From Verrucomicrobiota bacterium (GTDB lineage: Bacteria > Verrucomicrobiota > Verrucomicrobiia > Limisphaerales > JAHDYP01), in NCBI GenBank assembly GCA_023383055.1, contig JAHDYP010000004.1:39721-103720 (forward strand): a stretch of DNA of 64,000 nucleotides, written 5' to 3'. Position numbers and translations under genes: made by a program. The notes under the pieces were generated by a model that had not been told where the DNA came from, made no database searches, and saw only the letters and a list, made by a program, of their open reading frames with translations. This document shows, in pieces, positions 9,455-19,419 of the stretch. How positions within the stretch are numbered: the first letter of the stretch is position 1; each line of letters begins with the position of its first letter.

Positions 9455-10582
9455 TTATCCGCGAAACCAGCGGGCGGCGGCCAGGTTCGCCGCGAGCCCG
9501 AACAACGCCAGCACCGCGATCTCCTCGCGGGCACCGGCGAACCCGGAACCGAACGTGATCAGTTGGTGTAGCGCGGCCATGGCCCATCCGGTGGGGAACG
9601 CGAGCGCCACCGACTGCAGCGCCGGCGAAGCAACCTCGAGCGGCCACCAACAACCGCCCAGCGCCGCCATCGGCAGGCTCACCAGCAGACAGACCCCGAT
9701 CACCTTCTCCTCCGCTTTGATGACCGAACCGGCCAGCACGCCGAGCGAGGCCGCCACCCAGACGTAGATCGCGAGCGTGACCAGGATCGCGAACCAATGA
9801 TCGCGGATATTGACGCCGAGCAGGAACTGCCCGATCAGGAGAAAGATCCCGACTTGCACCAGGCCGAGAGCGATTAAACCGCAGACCTTACCCATCACCA
9901 GTTCCGCTCCGCGCACCGGTTGGGTCATTAACCGCCGCATCACGCCGTTCCGCCGCTCCGCCGCCACCGACGCCCCACCGAACACCATCAGGTTCAGCAG
10001 GAGATACATCACCAGGTTGCCCGGCAACGAGAGACTGAAGCCGACTGGCATCGGTTTCCGCCCGGCAAATGAGGATCGCAAGGTCACCGGGTTTTCGCGC
10101 CGCAACAACCCCCGCAGCGCCTCTTCCGTGGGCGGCGCGCCCCCGGTCGCGATCGCATGCTCGATCAGCAGGCTGTTGACGACGATCAGGGCGCGGACCA
10201 GGCGCAACTCGACCATGGCGGCGGCCGGATCAGTATCTTCCCCCACCTTGAAAAACTCGAGATCCACCCGCTGTGTCGCCAGGACCCGGTCGGTGAAGCC
10301 GGCGGGAATGGTGATGCCGCGCTTGGCTTCCGCATTTTCGGGTGGCACCACATGCAACCCCTGTTCACCCATCGCCTCGAGCACCAACCGTCCCAGAAAG
10401 CCGTCGTCGTGGTTTGCCAACCTCACCTCGACAGTGGGCGTGACCGGTCCGCCGGGACCGCGGGCGGCAAAGCCCATGAAGTAAACGAAGCCGAGCGGCA
10501 ACACGACCAGCCAGATCCACGAAGTCCGCTCCCGCAGGAACAGGCGGAGATCGTTCCGGGCGATCTGAAGGATGGCGTTCAT
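9455..10582 (-). CDS. ABC-2 type transporter permease
   Basis: MNAILQIARNDLRLFLRERTSWIWLVVLPLGFVYFMGF, C-terminal TM cluster, adjacent permease and ATPase. Confidence 0.85.
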   Translation of the reverse strand: MNAILQIARNDLRLFLRERTSWIWLVVLPLGFVYFMGFAARGPGGPVTPTVEVRLANHDDGFLGRLVLEAMGEQGLHVVPPENAEAKRGITIPAGFTDRVLATQRVDLEFFKVGEDTDPAAAMVELRLVRALIVVNSLLIEHAIATGGAPPTEEALRGLLRRENPVTLRSSFAGRKPMPVGFSLSLPGNLVMYLLLNLMVFGGASVAAERRNGVMRRLMTQPVRGAELVMGKVCGLIALGLVQVGIFLLIGQFLLGVNIRDHWFAILVTLAIYVWVAASLGVLAGSVIKAEEKVIGVCLLVSLPMAALGGCWWPLEVASPALQSVALAFPTGWAMAALHQLITFGSGFAGAREEIAVLALFGLAANLAAARWFRG

Positions 10583-11841
10583 GCGCGGATGCCCCGCTCG
10601 AGCCGGCGGGTAAACAAACGGGCGGCCAGCCAGAGCGCGACCAGGCCAAGCGCGAGCAACCCGAGCGTCGCCATCAGCCAGACTCTGCCTTCCCCACCCG
10701 ACTGCAGGTCATGGGCGGCGGCGACGAACCAACGGGTCGGCATGTACGGGGTGACGTAGGTGCGCAGGAACCCGGGGAGTTGGTCGGCCGGAAACATGCA
10801 GCCACCGGCCAGGCCCATCATCATCGCCAGGACGGTATTGAGGATATCGGCGCGGCGTTCCTTGCCGGCCAGGCCGGCGATGACGGCCATGAATCCCGCG
10901 GCAAAGAGCCCGTAACTCAACCCCAACAAGGCCAGCAACCCCGGCGCCCGCCAGGAGAAACCGAACAGCAGAGCACCGCCGCCAAGGAGGATGGCCATCG
11001 CGATCAGCAGGATCACGAGCGCGAACAGGACTTTGGCGGCGATGAACTCGATCAGGTGCTGGCGCAGGGTGCGATAGCGCTCGAGCGTCCCAAAGCGCCC
11101 CTCGCGATACAGATCGCGAATCGCGTTGTCAGCCATGAACAACAAAAACACTGCCGTGAGCCCCGGCAACAAAAACGCAAAAACACCCATGCCCGGCGTC
11201 GGCTCCTTCGGCGTCTCCGTCCGCGATTCCCGCGTGTAACCGACCAGCGGCGGAAACAAGTAGGGGCGCGCCGCCTCGAGTTGCTCACCGCTTCCTTGAA
11301 TCAAGTTGGCCATCGCCGTCCAGTCGGGTCCCCCGGGTCGGTCGAGCGCGGTCTGCCAAGGTGGAGCGGCTTGCTGCAGCGGACGCGCCAGGGCGTTCAA
11401 GACGGTTACGACCCCTCCGAGCAACTCTTCCACCATGGCGGGGTAAATCGATTGGGCGGGATTCTTCACCAGTTCGAGCGACACGCCCTGGCGGCCGGCA
11501 AGGTAATCGTCCGTGAACCCCGCCGGCAGAATCACCGCGGCGGAGATCTGGTTGTTCGTCAACAACCCCAGCGCTTCGGCACGGTCGGTCAGGTTGACCT
11601 CGAGGTGTTTGCCCGCCTCCCGCTGGGTCAGCGCTCCACGCAAAAAACGGGTGAGCATCGAGTCATCCTCGTCCACCAGCGCCAGCTTGACCCGGCCCAT
11701 GCCGCCGCCGCCGCCCGAACCGCGGCCAAAAGCCATCCCGATCAACGCGGTGATCAGCAGCGGCATCGCCAGGTGCACCAGCCACGGCGTCGGGTTCCGC
11801 CGCGCGCGCCGAAGGTCTTTGGCCAGGAGCACCCGGATCAT
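10579..11841 (-). CDS. ABC-2 type transporter permease
   Basis: Start placed at MIRVLLAKDLRRARRNPTPWLVHLAMPLLITALIGMAFG; the ORF extension to 12177 overlaps the ATPase gene. Confidence 0.85.
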   Translation of the reverse strand: MIRVLLAKDLRRARRNPTPWLVHLAMPLLITALIGMAFGRGSGGGGGMGRVKLALVDEDDSMLTRFLRGALTQREAGKHLEVNLTDRAEALGLLTNNQISAAVILPAGFTDDYLAGRQGVSLELVKNPAQSIYPAMVEELLGGVVTVLNALARPLQQAAPPWQTALDRPGGPDWTAMANLIQGSGEQLEAARPYLFPPLVGYTRESRTETPKEPTPGMGVFAFLLPGLTAVFLLFMADNAIRDLYREGRFGTLERYRTLRQHLIEFIAAKVLFALVILLIAMAILLGGGALLFGFSWRAPGLLALLGLSYGLFAAGFMAVIAGLAGKERRADILNTVLAMMMGLAGGCMFPADQLPGFLRTYVTPYMPTRWFVAAAHDLQSGGEGRVWLMATLGLLALGLVALWLAARLFTRRLERGIRA

Positions 11842-11843
11842 GG

Positions 11844-12776
11844 CTATTCCCGCAGTTCGCGCCCGGTCAATTGAAGGAACACTTCGTTGAGGGTGGGGCG
11901 CTTGAGCGTCACGTTGCGGATCGGCACCGGCAGCGCGAGCAAGGCCTTCAAGCCCTCGGCGGGATCGCGGGTCTTGAGCGCCGCCACCAGCAGTTGCTGG
12001 TCGGATCTCTGCAGCACCCGGAACTGCTCGGCGAACCCGGGCCACGACTCGGGCGTGGTATCGGCAAAACCGCCTTCCAACGCGAACAACTGGTTTTCGC
12101 CCAACCGTCGTTGCAACTCGGGCAAAGTGCCTTCGGCCAGGATCACACCGTGATCGATGATCCCAATCCGGTCGCAAAGCGTCTCGGCCTCCTCGAGATA
12201 ATGGGTCGTGTAGAGCACCCCCGCGCCGTCGCGGGTCAATTGCCGGATGAACTCGAGGATGGTCATCCGGGCCTGGATATCGATCCCGACCGTCGGTTCG
12301 TCCAACAGCAGCAGACGCGGACGGTGCAGCAACGCGCAGCCCAGGTTCACGCGCCGTTTCATGCCGCCCGAATAGGTCTTCAAGGCGTCCCGCGCCCGAT
12401 CCGTCAACGCCAGCGCCTCGAGCAGTTCTCCCGCGCGCGCGGTTGCCGCCCTCGCCGTCAATCCCGCCATCCGCCCCCAGAACTCGAGATTCTCGCGCCC
12501 CGAGAGATCCTCATACAGCGCGATATCCTGGGGAACGACCCCCATCAAGCGCCGGGCGCGCAACGGATCGCTCCAGAATCCCTGGCCCTGGATCGTCACC
12601 TCGCCGGCATCCGGTTTCAACAGACCGCAGATCATCGATAAGCTGGTCGTCTTGCCCGCCCCGTTGGGACCCAGCAATCCGTAGATCTCCCCTTCCCGCA
12701 CTTCGAAACTCACCCCATCCACGGCGCGGACGGAGCCGAAGGTCTTCGAAAGCCGGTTAGCGCGCAGAAGGCTCAT
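11844..12776 (-). CDS. ABC transporter ATP-binding protein
   Basis: Walker A GLLGPNGAGKTTSLSMI; signature YSGGMKRRVNLGCAL; Walker B LLLLDEPTVGID. Confidence 0.95.
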   Translation of the reverse strand: MSLLRANRLSKTFGSVRAVDGVSFEVREGEIYGLLGPNGAGKTTSLSMICGLLKPDAGEVTIQGQGFWSDPLRARRLMGVVPQDIALYEDLSGRENLEFWGRMAGLTARAATARAGELLEALALTDRARDALKTYSGGMKRRVNLGCALLHRPRLLLLDEPTVGIDIQARMTILEFIRQLTRDGAGVLYTTHYLEEAETLCDRIGIIDHGVILAEGTLPELQRRLGENQLFALEGGFADTTPESWPGFAEQFRVLQRSDQQLLVAALKTRDPAEGLKALLALPVPIRNVTLKRPTLNEVFLQLTGRELRE

Positions 12777-13223
12777 GGGACAATAGCAAGCTCACGCCAT
12801 GGTTCTTGAGATGGGGTGTTCACGGCTCCTGCTTATCACCGGCATGCGCCCGACGCAAGCGGATCGCCGCCCGACCGGCGCCTCGGCAGTCACCCGGTTA
12901 CACCGACCATTGTACACCCACGTGGCCCGCCAGCGCGAGCCGGTGGGTGCGGCGTCCGTGTCGGTTCGCATCTTCACCAACGGGTTCTCGTCGTCATTTG
13001 ACTTATGACATCGATGGGTGAGATGGCAGGGGCAACCCTGGCACCAGAAATCGGTTGGCCTTCGGCAGGTATGCCCTGGAAAGCCTGAGGCGCGCGCCTA
13101 TAACTCGTCCCTCCACCCCCGCCCCACGTCGACCATCAACCCGGTGACGGAGCCGAACTCGCTTGCCTCCGGACATTCAGGAGAACCCGGGGACGTGGTG
13201 CGGGGGTGTGCTGGAATTTCGTG

Positions 13224-13246
13224 GTGCCGGAAGCCGGCGCTCCGGT
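13224..13246 (+). repeat. REP-like element, GTGCCGGAAGCCGGCGCTCCGGT copy
   Basis: Same core as the 39863, 40849 and 40911 copies (GTGCCGGAGGCCGGCGCTCCG). Confidence 0.7.
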
Positions 13247-13371
13247 CACGCGTCCAGCCATTCGCCAGTCATTTGAGCGTTTGGGGGGCTGGGAGTGCTG
13301 GTTGGGCTCCCTCGAATAGAGGGACAGGCTCAGGGTTTGCGCGAGGCATGTGCCCATGCCCCTGCAACGAT

Positions 13372-14043
13372 CTACCGCTTAACCACCACCCATTCGAAAC
13401 TGAACTTGATGTCATCCCCGGTCTTGATCGGGGCAAGGCCGCCGGGTAGTTTCGGCGCAGGCGGCTCGATTCCGAAATCGGTCATCTTGGCGTCCAGTTT
13501 GCCCGAGAGCTTGAGCCGGTTCGCTTCCGGGAAGGTCATCTCCACCGGGAGAGTGATCTTCTTGGTGACACCGGCCACTTTCAGTTCGCCTTCGGCGTCG
13601 AGAAGCAGCGTTTCTCCCTTGACCTCTTTCAGAGTCAGTGTGCTCAGGGTGAACTCAATGTCCTTGTGCTCTTCCATCTTGAGCTTCCCATACATGACGT
13701 CGTCCATCGCAGCCGAATAGGGCGTCGTGAGATCCTTCTCCATACTCTTCAGTGACCGCACCGGAATGCGCACCGTCGATTTGGCGTCGAGCTTGCCCGG
13801 TTTCGCCGACGCGGCATTCGTGGGGAAATTTGGGCCGACCTCCACACCAACACCGCCGACGCCGCCGATGATCAAGCTCTGGACTCGCCAGTCGTGAATA
13901 TTCGAGGTGCCCTCGATCAGCGCCTTGCTGCCCGCGCCTGGACGCACGCGGTACGCGGTCCAGCCTTCCGCGGCCTGGATCACTACCGCACTCGCCAAAA
14001 ACAGCGCCAACCCGCCCGTGAATAATCCTCGTGTCCTTGTCAT
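13372..14043 (-). CDS. YceI-like domain protein, exported
   Basis: MTRTRGLFTGGLALFLASAVVIQAAEGWTAYRV...ALIEGTSNIHDWRVQS...VRIPVRSLKSMEKDLT...MYGKLKMEEHKDIEFTLSTLTL. Confidence 0.8.
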   Translation of the reverse strand: MTRTRGLFTGGLALFLASAVVIQAAEGWTAYRVRPGAGSKALIEGTSNIHDWRVQSLIIGGVGGVGVEVGPNFPTNAASAKPGKLDAKSTVRIPVRSLKSMEKDLTTPYSAAMDDVMYGKLKMEEHKDIEFTLSTLTLKEVKGETLLLDAEGELKVAGVTKKITLPVEMTFPEANRLKLSGKLDAKMTDFGIEPPAPKLPGGLAPIKTGDDIKFSFEWVVVKR

Positions 14044-14136
14044 AGTTCGCTTTGCTTCAGTTGCCATTCCGTCTGTTAATTCGACGAGAATCGTTCTAGG
14101 CCAATTCAAACAGGCCCGGACTGTCAAAGCAACCTT

Positions 14137-14282
14137 GAGCCTGTCACCCTGTTGGTTCTGCGAGACCTTGGTCGCCACCTCCGTCGATGCCTTGATCGCG
14201 GTGCCTCGTGGCGAAGTCCAAGGTTCAGGCGGGGAATCGATCAAGGTCGCGACCGAGGTTGCGACGAAGGCGTTGATCTGGA
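14137..14282. repeat. Composite dispersed repeat: GGTGACAGG core plus imperfect inverted arms (CTTGGTCGCCACCTCCGTCG...CGCGACCGAGGTTGCGACGAAG)
   Basis: Arms near 14161-14196 and 14240-14275 are imperfect reverse complements; related sequence recurs at 18136-18300. Confidence 0.6.
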
Positions 14283-14340
14283 TGCGACTGCGCCTCACGA
14301 TCTCGCCGTGCCGGAGGCTGGCGGCGTGGGTCGCGCCCGG

Positions 14341-17226
14341 CTATTCCGACGACGGATGACGGCTGAACACCGTTTGAATCTCATCCCAGGTGACGCGGGT
14401 CCGCGGCTTGAAATCGTCCCCGGCCAGGTAACGCAGGAGGCTGTGGTGAAACTGACGGACGACGGGATCCGACGGTTGATCGAGGTCAATGCTGCAGACC
14501 ATGAGTTTACCCCGGCCAAGACGGGCTTCGAAGACCAGGCCGAGTCGCCGCGCGGTGAACCAGTCGTCGATAACCTGGACCGTGGGTCGCAGCCGGGGCG
14601 GCAGCTGATCCATGATCATGGCGCCGGAACGCTGGATCAGATACCACCATTGCCAGTTGCTGTGGCTGTCGGTCGGGAACCGGGCGAAGAGCGGGTGCCC
14701 GGGATCGCAGAGAATGCCCAGCGTATGGGGCGCCTGACGTCCAGTCCAGGCGGTGTTCCAGAAGATGCTCGAGAAACCCAGCGCCACCGGACCGAGCTTG
14801 GGATCGGGGGCGACACGATTTGGGGCGAGGAGCAACAAGACCTTGCGACCGCCTTCGAGGGCGGCCCGGGCGACCCCATCCAATTCACGAGTGACCAGAA
14901 CATCCGACGGCGGGCGGGTCTCGACCGCATTCGGATAGACCCAGACATCCCAATCGTTCGCACGACCCTCGACCTCGAGCTCGAGCCGGTAGCGCGCCGG
15001 CGACGGGACGGTCCGCAGATCCACCGCAATCCGGCCGAGGGCAATACCGTTGCCAACGGGCACCTCCGCGACCGGCAGCGCGCCCTGTTCAACCACCCGC
15101 CCGGTATCCGCCACCAACCGCCAGTTGGCCGTTGCCCGAACCAGGGGTTGAGATCCGAAGTGCGCGACTTCGAGGTTCGCGGTCAGCGTTTCTCCGTTGG
15201 TGAAAACCCGCTTTTCAAGTCGGGCCAGGGGGATCGTGCTGCCGCAAAACCGCTGGAAAGCTTCCGGCTCGACATACCCCTTCGATTCCCAGAACGGGTC
15301 GAGCACTCCCACCAATGCGGTCCCCTGCCCCGGAAAATCATGGAGATCCAGCAACTGAAACCCACCCATGCCGGGCGTGCGCAGGGCGGACTCGATGTCT
15401 TCCTTGTAACAGAGGGTCTGCAGTTTGCCGGAGGCGTGCAGGAATTCGCGCGCCAGGTCGCCCATGCGATTCGCCCGCAGCCGGTCGCGAAAGATCTCGA
15501 AATTGCGCGGCTTAAGATAGCCGGTGTACTTTCGCATCTCATCGAAGTTCGGGTAGACGCACCATTGGCCGATCTCGTGGCTGACGACCGGCACCGGCCG
15601 GGCCTGGATGTAATCGCGGTAGTCGGTGACCGTCTCCGGGGGACGCGCGTTGATCCGGCTCTTCAGACCGCCGCCCCAGGCCTGGATACGCGGGTCGGGT
15701 GTCACAAAAAACTGGTCCTCGGGCAACTGCGGCCAGCCCGCACCGCCGCTATAGAGCCGTCGCGGATCTGCCGCCCGGTAATGGCTCAACCATTTCGACA
15801 AGTATTCGCCGTGTCGCGCGCCGCCCGGTTCGTTCCCGCACAGCAGGAAGACAAACGAGGGATGGTTACCGTAATGACTCAGAATCCGGTCGGCCTCCTC
15901 GTAGATCCACCGATCGACCGGTTTGCCGTCTCCCAGGGTGGTGGATTGATTCGGCCACGATGAGCACTCGACATGCAGGTAGAACCCAAGTTCGTCGGCC
16001 GCCACAAACGCCGCCTGGGGCGGACACCACGAATGAAACCGGATGTTGTTCAACCCGTGCGCCTTCGCCACCTCGATCACCCGCCGCCACGATGCCACGT
16101 CCGTCGGCGGATGACCTGTCTTCGGGTATATGGCACAGTCGAGCGTGCCACGGATGAACGTCTTGCGCCCGTTCACCGTGAATTGAGTGCCCTCGGCCGA
16201 TATTTCGCGGAAGCCGAACCAGGTGACGGCTTGATGGCCGCCCGGCTGCAGTGTGGCCGTCAGTTCGTAAAGCGCCGGCATGAACTCGTCCCACAATACC
16301 GCATCCTCGCCCAACGCCAGCTCAGCCTCGAATACGCCGCCGCCATCCGACCATCGCACCTCCACTGTGGACTGATGGAACGGCGCGGCGGGCGCCGACT
16401 GGCGCCGGTCGCGTCGATCGGATCTGACGGGCCTCGGTCTCACCTCGAGCAACACCGTTGCCTGATCCTTGCGCGCGTCCGAGTCGGTCACCCGTCCCTT
16501 CACCCGGACAGTCCGGTTGCGGACCTGGGGATAGACCTGCATGTCACTCAACCAGAGCAGTGGCGTGGCGTGGAGCTCGATCCGGCCAACGATCCCGTTC
16601 CAATTGCCCTGGGTATGATCGCTGATGCTATGGGAGTTTTCGCCCACATCGACGATCATCCGGTTGTCGACCCGGATCGTGAGCCGATGCCGCCCCGGAG
16701 CCATCGCACCCAAATCGTAAACGTGCGGCGTACCCAAGGCGTCGTCCCGGCCGATGAAGCGGTCGTTCACCCAGACCCGGGTTTCCCAGTGCGGCCGCTC
16801 CAACAACAGTCCAAACCGGCGCCGACTCATGTCAGGCGGGATCTCGAACTCGCGTTGATACCACACCGCACCGGCGTAATAAGTCTCCGGCTGCAACCAG
16901 AAGGGCACCTTCACCCGGTCCGACTGCCGATACGGCTCGTATTCCGCCGCCGTATACCAGGATCGATCCACAATACCCCCGATCCACTTCGTGTCGACGG
17001 TGACCGGATCGCCAATCCCCTGCCCCGGCAGCGAACCGGGCAAGCGAATCGACTTCTCCAAACGCTGGTCGAACCAACGTCCGGCAATGCCGGCATCCTC
17101 GCGATCGAGTTGATACCGCCAGCGCCCGGACAAATCCCATAGCGCGGCAGGAGCGGCGTCCTGGCCAAAGACCGGGTTTGACATCGCTACGAGGGCAAAC
17201 ATCAGGAAAGGAAAGGTGGCTCTCAT
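14341..17226 (-). CDS. Glycoside hydrolase family 2-type protein (beta-galactosidase/beta-glucuronidase-like), exported
   Basis: 961 aa; WYQREFEIPPDMSRRRFGLLLERPHWETRVWVNDRFIGRDD...; GTQFTVNGRKTFIRGTLDC; NNIRFHSWCPPQAAFVAADELGFYLHVECSSW; NHPSFVFLLCGNEPGG. Confidence 0.85.
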   Translation of the reverse strand: MRATFPFLMFALVAMSNPVFGQDAAPAALWDLSGRWRYQLDREDAGIAGRWFDQRLEKSIRLPGSLPGQGIGDPVTVDTKWIGGIVDRSWYTAAEYEPYRQSDRVKVPFWLQPETYYAGAVWYQREFEIPPDMSRRRFGLLLERPHWETRVWVNDRFIGRDDALGTPHVYDLGAMAPGRHRLTIRVDNRMIVDVGENSHSISDHTQGNWNGIVGRIELHATPLLWLSDMQVYPQVRNRTVRVKGRVTDSDARKDQATVLLEVRPRPVRSDRRDRRQSAPAAPFHQSTVEVRWSDGGGVFEAELALGEDAVLWDEFMPALYELTATLQPGGHQAVTWFGFREISAEGTQFTVNGRKTFIRGTLDCAIYPKTGHPPTDVASWRRVIEVAKAHGLNNIRFHSWCPPQAAFVAADELGFYLHVECSSWPNQSTTLGDGKPVDRWIYEEADRILSHYGNHPSFVFLLCGNEPGGARHGEYLSKWLSHYRAADPRRLYSGGAGWPQLPEDQFFVTPDPRIQAWGGGLKSRINARPPETVTDYRDYIQARPVPVVSHEIGQWCVYPNFDEMRKYTGYLKPRNFEIFRDRLRANRMGDLAREFLHASGKLQTLCYKEDIESALRTPGMGGFQLLDLHDFPGQGTALVGVLDPFWESKGYVEPEAFQRFCGSTIPLARLEKRVFTNGETLTANLEVAHFGSQPLVRATANWRLVADTGRVVEQGALPVAEVPVGNGIALGRIAVDLRTVPSPARYRLELEVEGRANDWDVWVYPNAVETRPPSDVLVTRELDGVARAALEGGRKVLLLLAPNRVAPDPKLGPVALGFSSIFWNTAWTGRQAPHTLGILCDPGHPLFARFPTDSHSNWQWWYLIQRSGAMIMDQLPPRLRPTVQVIDDWFTARRLGLVFEARLGRGKLMVCSIDLDQPSDPVVRQFHHSLLRYLAGDDFKPRTRVTWDEIQTVFSRHPSSE

Positions 17227-17277
17227 GTTACGCGCGGCAGATTAGAGCCTCCCGCCCTTCCCGACAAGCGCGGTCGT

Positions 17278-18135
17278 TTACGGTGCGTATTGTCCCTCGG
17301 ACACCGACCAACCGCCGTCCACGCCGATGACCTGACCGGTGATGAACTTCGCCTGATCACCCATCAAAAAGACCACCAGACCATCGATGTCCTCCGGCAG
17401 ACCCATGCGTCCGCCGTCCAACGGTTGCTTGGTCTTCACGAAGGACTGAATCGCCGGGTCCTGAACCGCCCTCCGCGACATCGGCGTATCCGTCAACGCG
17501 GGGGCCACCACGTTCACGCGGATGTTCCGGGGGGCGTAGGACGCCGCCAGCGACCGGCTCAATCCGACGATGCCAGCCTTGGCGGTCGCGTAGGCGTGCG
17601 TCTCGAAATGCCCCGGCGACGGACTTAACGCCAGCACCGAACTCAGGTTCACAATCGATCCACCCGTCCCCTGGCACAGCAACTGGCGGAGCGCGGCCCG
17701 GTTCGACCAAGCCACCGAATTCAGGTTCCAGCGCAACGTCCGCTCCCACCCTTCGTCCGTGACCTGGTCGAGCGGTCCATCGCCAAACTTGCGTCCGCTG
17801 CCACCGGCAACGTGGTAAAGCCCGTCCAAACCTCCGAAACAGCGCACGCACTCGGCCACCGCCCGGTCATTCGCCTCCGCCTCCGTAGCATCACCCACCA
17901 CCCCGACCGCGGATGCCCCAAGCACTTCCAACGCGCGGGACACCTCCCCCTCGACCTGCCCAAGCACCACCACGCGCCCGCCCTCGCGCACGAACGCGCC
18001 AGCGGCGGACAATCCCAAACCGGTCGTTCCGCCAATGACCACCAATCTCTTGTTCTCGAGCAACACCGGCACTGCGTTTATCAGAAAACCACTGAACGAC
18101 GCAAGTTGAGGCCAACACCGTCCAGGGAAAGACAT
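17278..18135 (-). CDS. SDR family oxidoreductase
   Basis: VVIGGTTGLGLSAAGAFVREGGRVVVLG; HAYATAKAGIVGLSRSLA; NIRVNVVAPALTDTPM; start uncertain. Confidence 0.88.
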   Translation of the reverse strand: MSFPGRCWPQLASFSGFLINAVPVLLENKRLVVIGGTTGLGLSAAGAFVREGGRVVVLGQVEGEVSRALEVLGASAVGVVGDATEAEANDRAVAECVRCFGGLDGLYHVAGGSGRKFGDGPLDQVTDEGWERTLRWNLNSVAWSNRAALRQLLCQGTGGSIVNLSSVLALSPSPGHFETHAYATAKAGIVGLSRSLAASYAPRNIRVNVVAPALTDTPMSRRAVQDPAIQSFVKTKQPLDGGRMGLPEDIDGLVVFLMGDQAKFITGQVIGVDGGWSVSEGQYAP

Positions 18136-18310
18136 GGTGACAGGTTCATAGTGAGATGAACTCTTCTCCTTGATGGCCAGGATCTTAATCGTGACCTGGG
18201 TTCGCCACCTTTATCACTGATACCATGGCCCACTCTCTGAGTGGGTGGAGCGGCTATAGCGATAATGGTGACGACGGAGGTCGCGACGAAGGTCTCGCCG
18301 AACCCATGAC
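18136..18310. repeat. Second copy of the composite dispersed repeat (GGTGACAGGTTCAT ... GACGGAGGTCGCGACGAAGGTCTCGC)
   Basis: Shares both sub-motifs with 14137-14282. Confidence 0.5.
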
Positions 18311-18589
18311 ACTTCGCCAGGTTCGGTCGCCTCCATTCGTCCTTCTGCCTGCATCCGAGCAAAAAAATGGGTGGTAAAAAATGACCGTCCCCGCAATCGC
18401 TGGCCAGTAATCTACGGTTCTCCGCTCCCGGACTTCCCTGAATCCCCGGGGACAACCTCCCCGAACGCCAACGGAACTCGCCAAGCAGACGCGATAGAAA
18501 CCAACCTAAATAGCGGATTTTTAAGACCAAACAACATCAAACAGTAAAATACATTGACAATTAGCAAAGGTTAGCTCACGGTTTTCGCC

Positions 18590-19375
18590 ATGCAATCGAC
18601 CCCCGCGAATGCGCTCCCGCCACTTCCCAATCCCCGAACCTCCACCGAGTCAATCCCTCTTAATCCCAGTTTCTGGGGATTACTCGACCGCCTGTTGCGT
18701 CGACGTGATGATTTCTTCGAGGAGATCTTTGCAGCCCGTCGGATTGGGGAGCGGATCCGTTGGTATCTGGTGGCGATCGTCCTGTTGTCGGGGTTCTATG
18801 GTCTGACGATGGGCGGGGTGGGAATTACGGAGGACACCCAGAGGGCGTTGCTGCAGATGGTGACCTCGGCGGTGAAGGTGCCTCTGCTTTACGTGTGCAG
18901 CGTGGCGATCTGTTTTCCGGTGCTCTACATCGTGCTGGTGCTGATGGGGGCGCGGCTGTCGTTCATGCAAACGCTGTCGCTGATCCTCCTGGCGCTGACC
19001 CTGAACTCGGTGTTACTGGCGAGCTGCGCGCCGATTCTGATCTTCTTTATGGTGACGGGGTCCGATTACCATTTCATCAAGCTGCTCCATGTGGCGGCGT
19101 TTGCCTTCAGCGGTGCCTGGGCGATGTTGGCGCTGTGGCAGGGATTGCGGACGATGTGCGAGAAGTCAGACCTGTATCCCCGCCAGGCGATCAAGATCCT
19201 CCAGGTTTGGATGCTGATCTTCGGGTTCGTCGGCACCCAGATGGCCTGGAGCCTTCGCCCGTTCGTCGGTTCACCGGAACTTGGCTACGAACTGCTGCGG
19301 AGCGGCCGGCAAGGCAACTTCTACCAGGCGGTTTGGAGTTCGATGGTGAATCTGGCCAGGAACCTGGAGGACTAG
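18590..19375 (+). CDS. Multi-pass membrane protein of unknown function
   Basis: 261 aa, several TM segments (YLVAIVLLSGFYGLTMG; LLYVCSVAICFPVLYIVLVLMG; LSLILLALTLNSVLLASCAPILIFFMV). Confidence 0.8.
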   Translation: MQSTPANALPPLPNPRTSTESIPLNPSFWGLLDRLLRRRDDFFEEIFAARRIGERIRWYLVAIVLLSGFYGLTMGGVGITEDTQRALLQMVTSAVKVPLLYVCSVAICFPVLYIVLVLMGARLSFMQTLSLILLALTLNSVLLASCAPILIFFMVTGSDYHFIKLLHVAAFAFSGAWAMLALWQGLRTMCEKSDLYPRQAIKILQVWMLIFGFVGTQMAWSLRPFVGSPELGYELLRSGRQGNFYQAVWSSMVNLARNLED

Positions 19376-19419
19376 AAGCCATGTCACAAATGGAGGGATG
19401 AGCCACACCGACAAGCCTT

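Noticed and set aside
10579-12177. Long 532-aa version of the ABC-2 permease
   Set aside because: The extra N-terminus overlaps the ATPase gene; MIRVLLAKDLRRARRN at 11841 is the natural start.
14044-14298. N-terminal extension of the YceI ORF (MRRSRIQINAFVATSVATLID...)
   Set aside because: Derived from the dispersed repeat; the signal peptide begins at MTRTRGLF (14043).
14152-15963. 603-aa + strand ORF
   Set aside because: Antisense to the GH2 gene and the intergenic repeat.
18360-18410. Possible RAYT-associated motif tggtaaaaaatgaccgtcccc
   Set aside because: Only one copy visible in the window and no transposase nearby; insufficient to call a mobile element.
18081-18530. 149-aa - strand ORF upstream of the SDR gene
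   Set aside because: Largely repeat-derived (FVATSVVTIIA, MNLSPC) and overlaps the SDR start; not a convincing protein.
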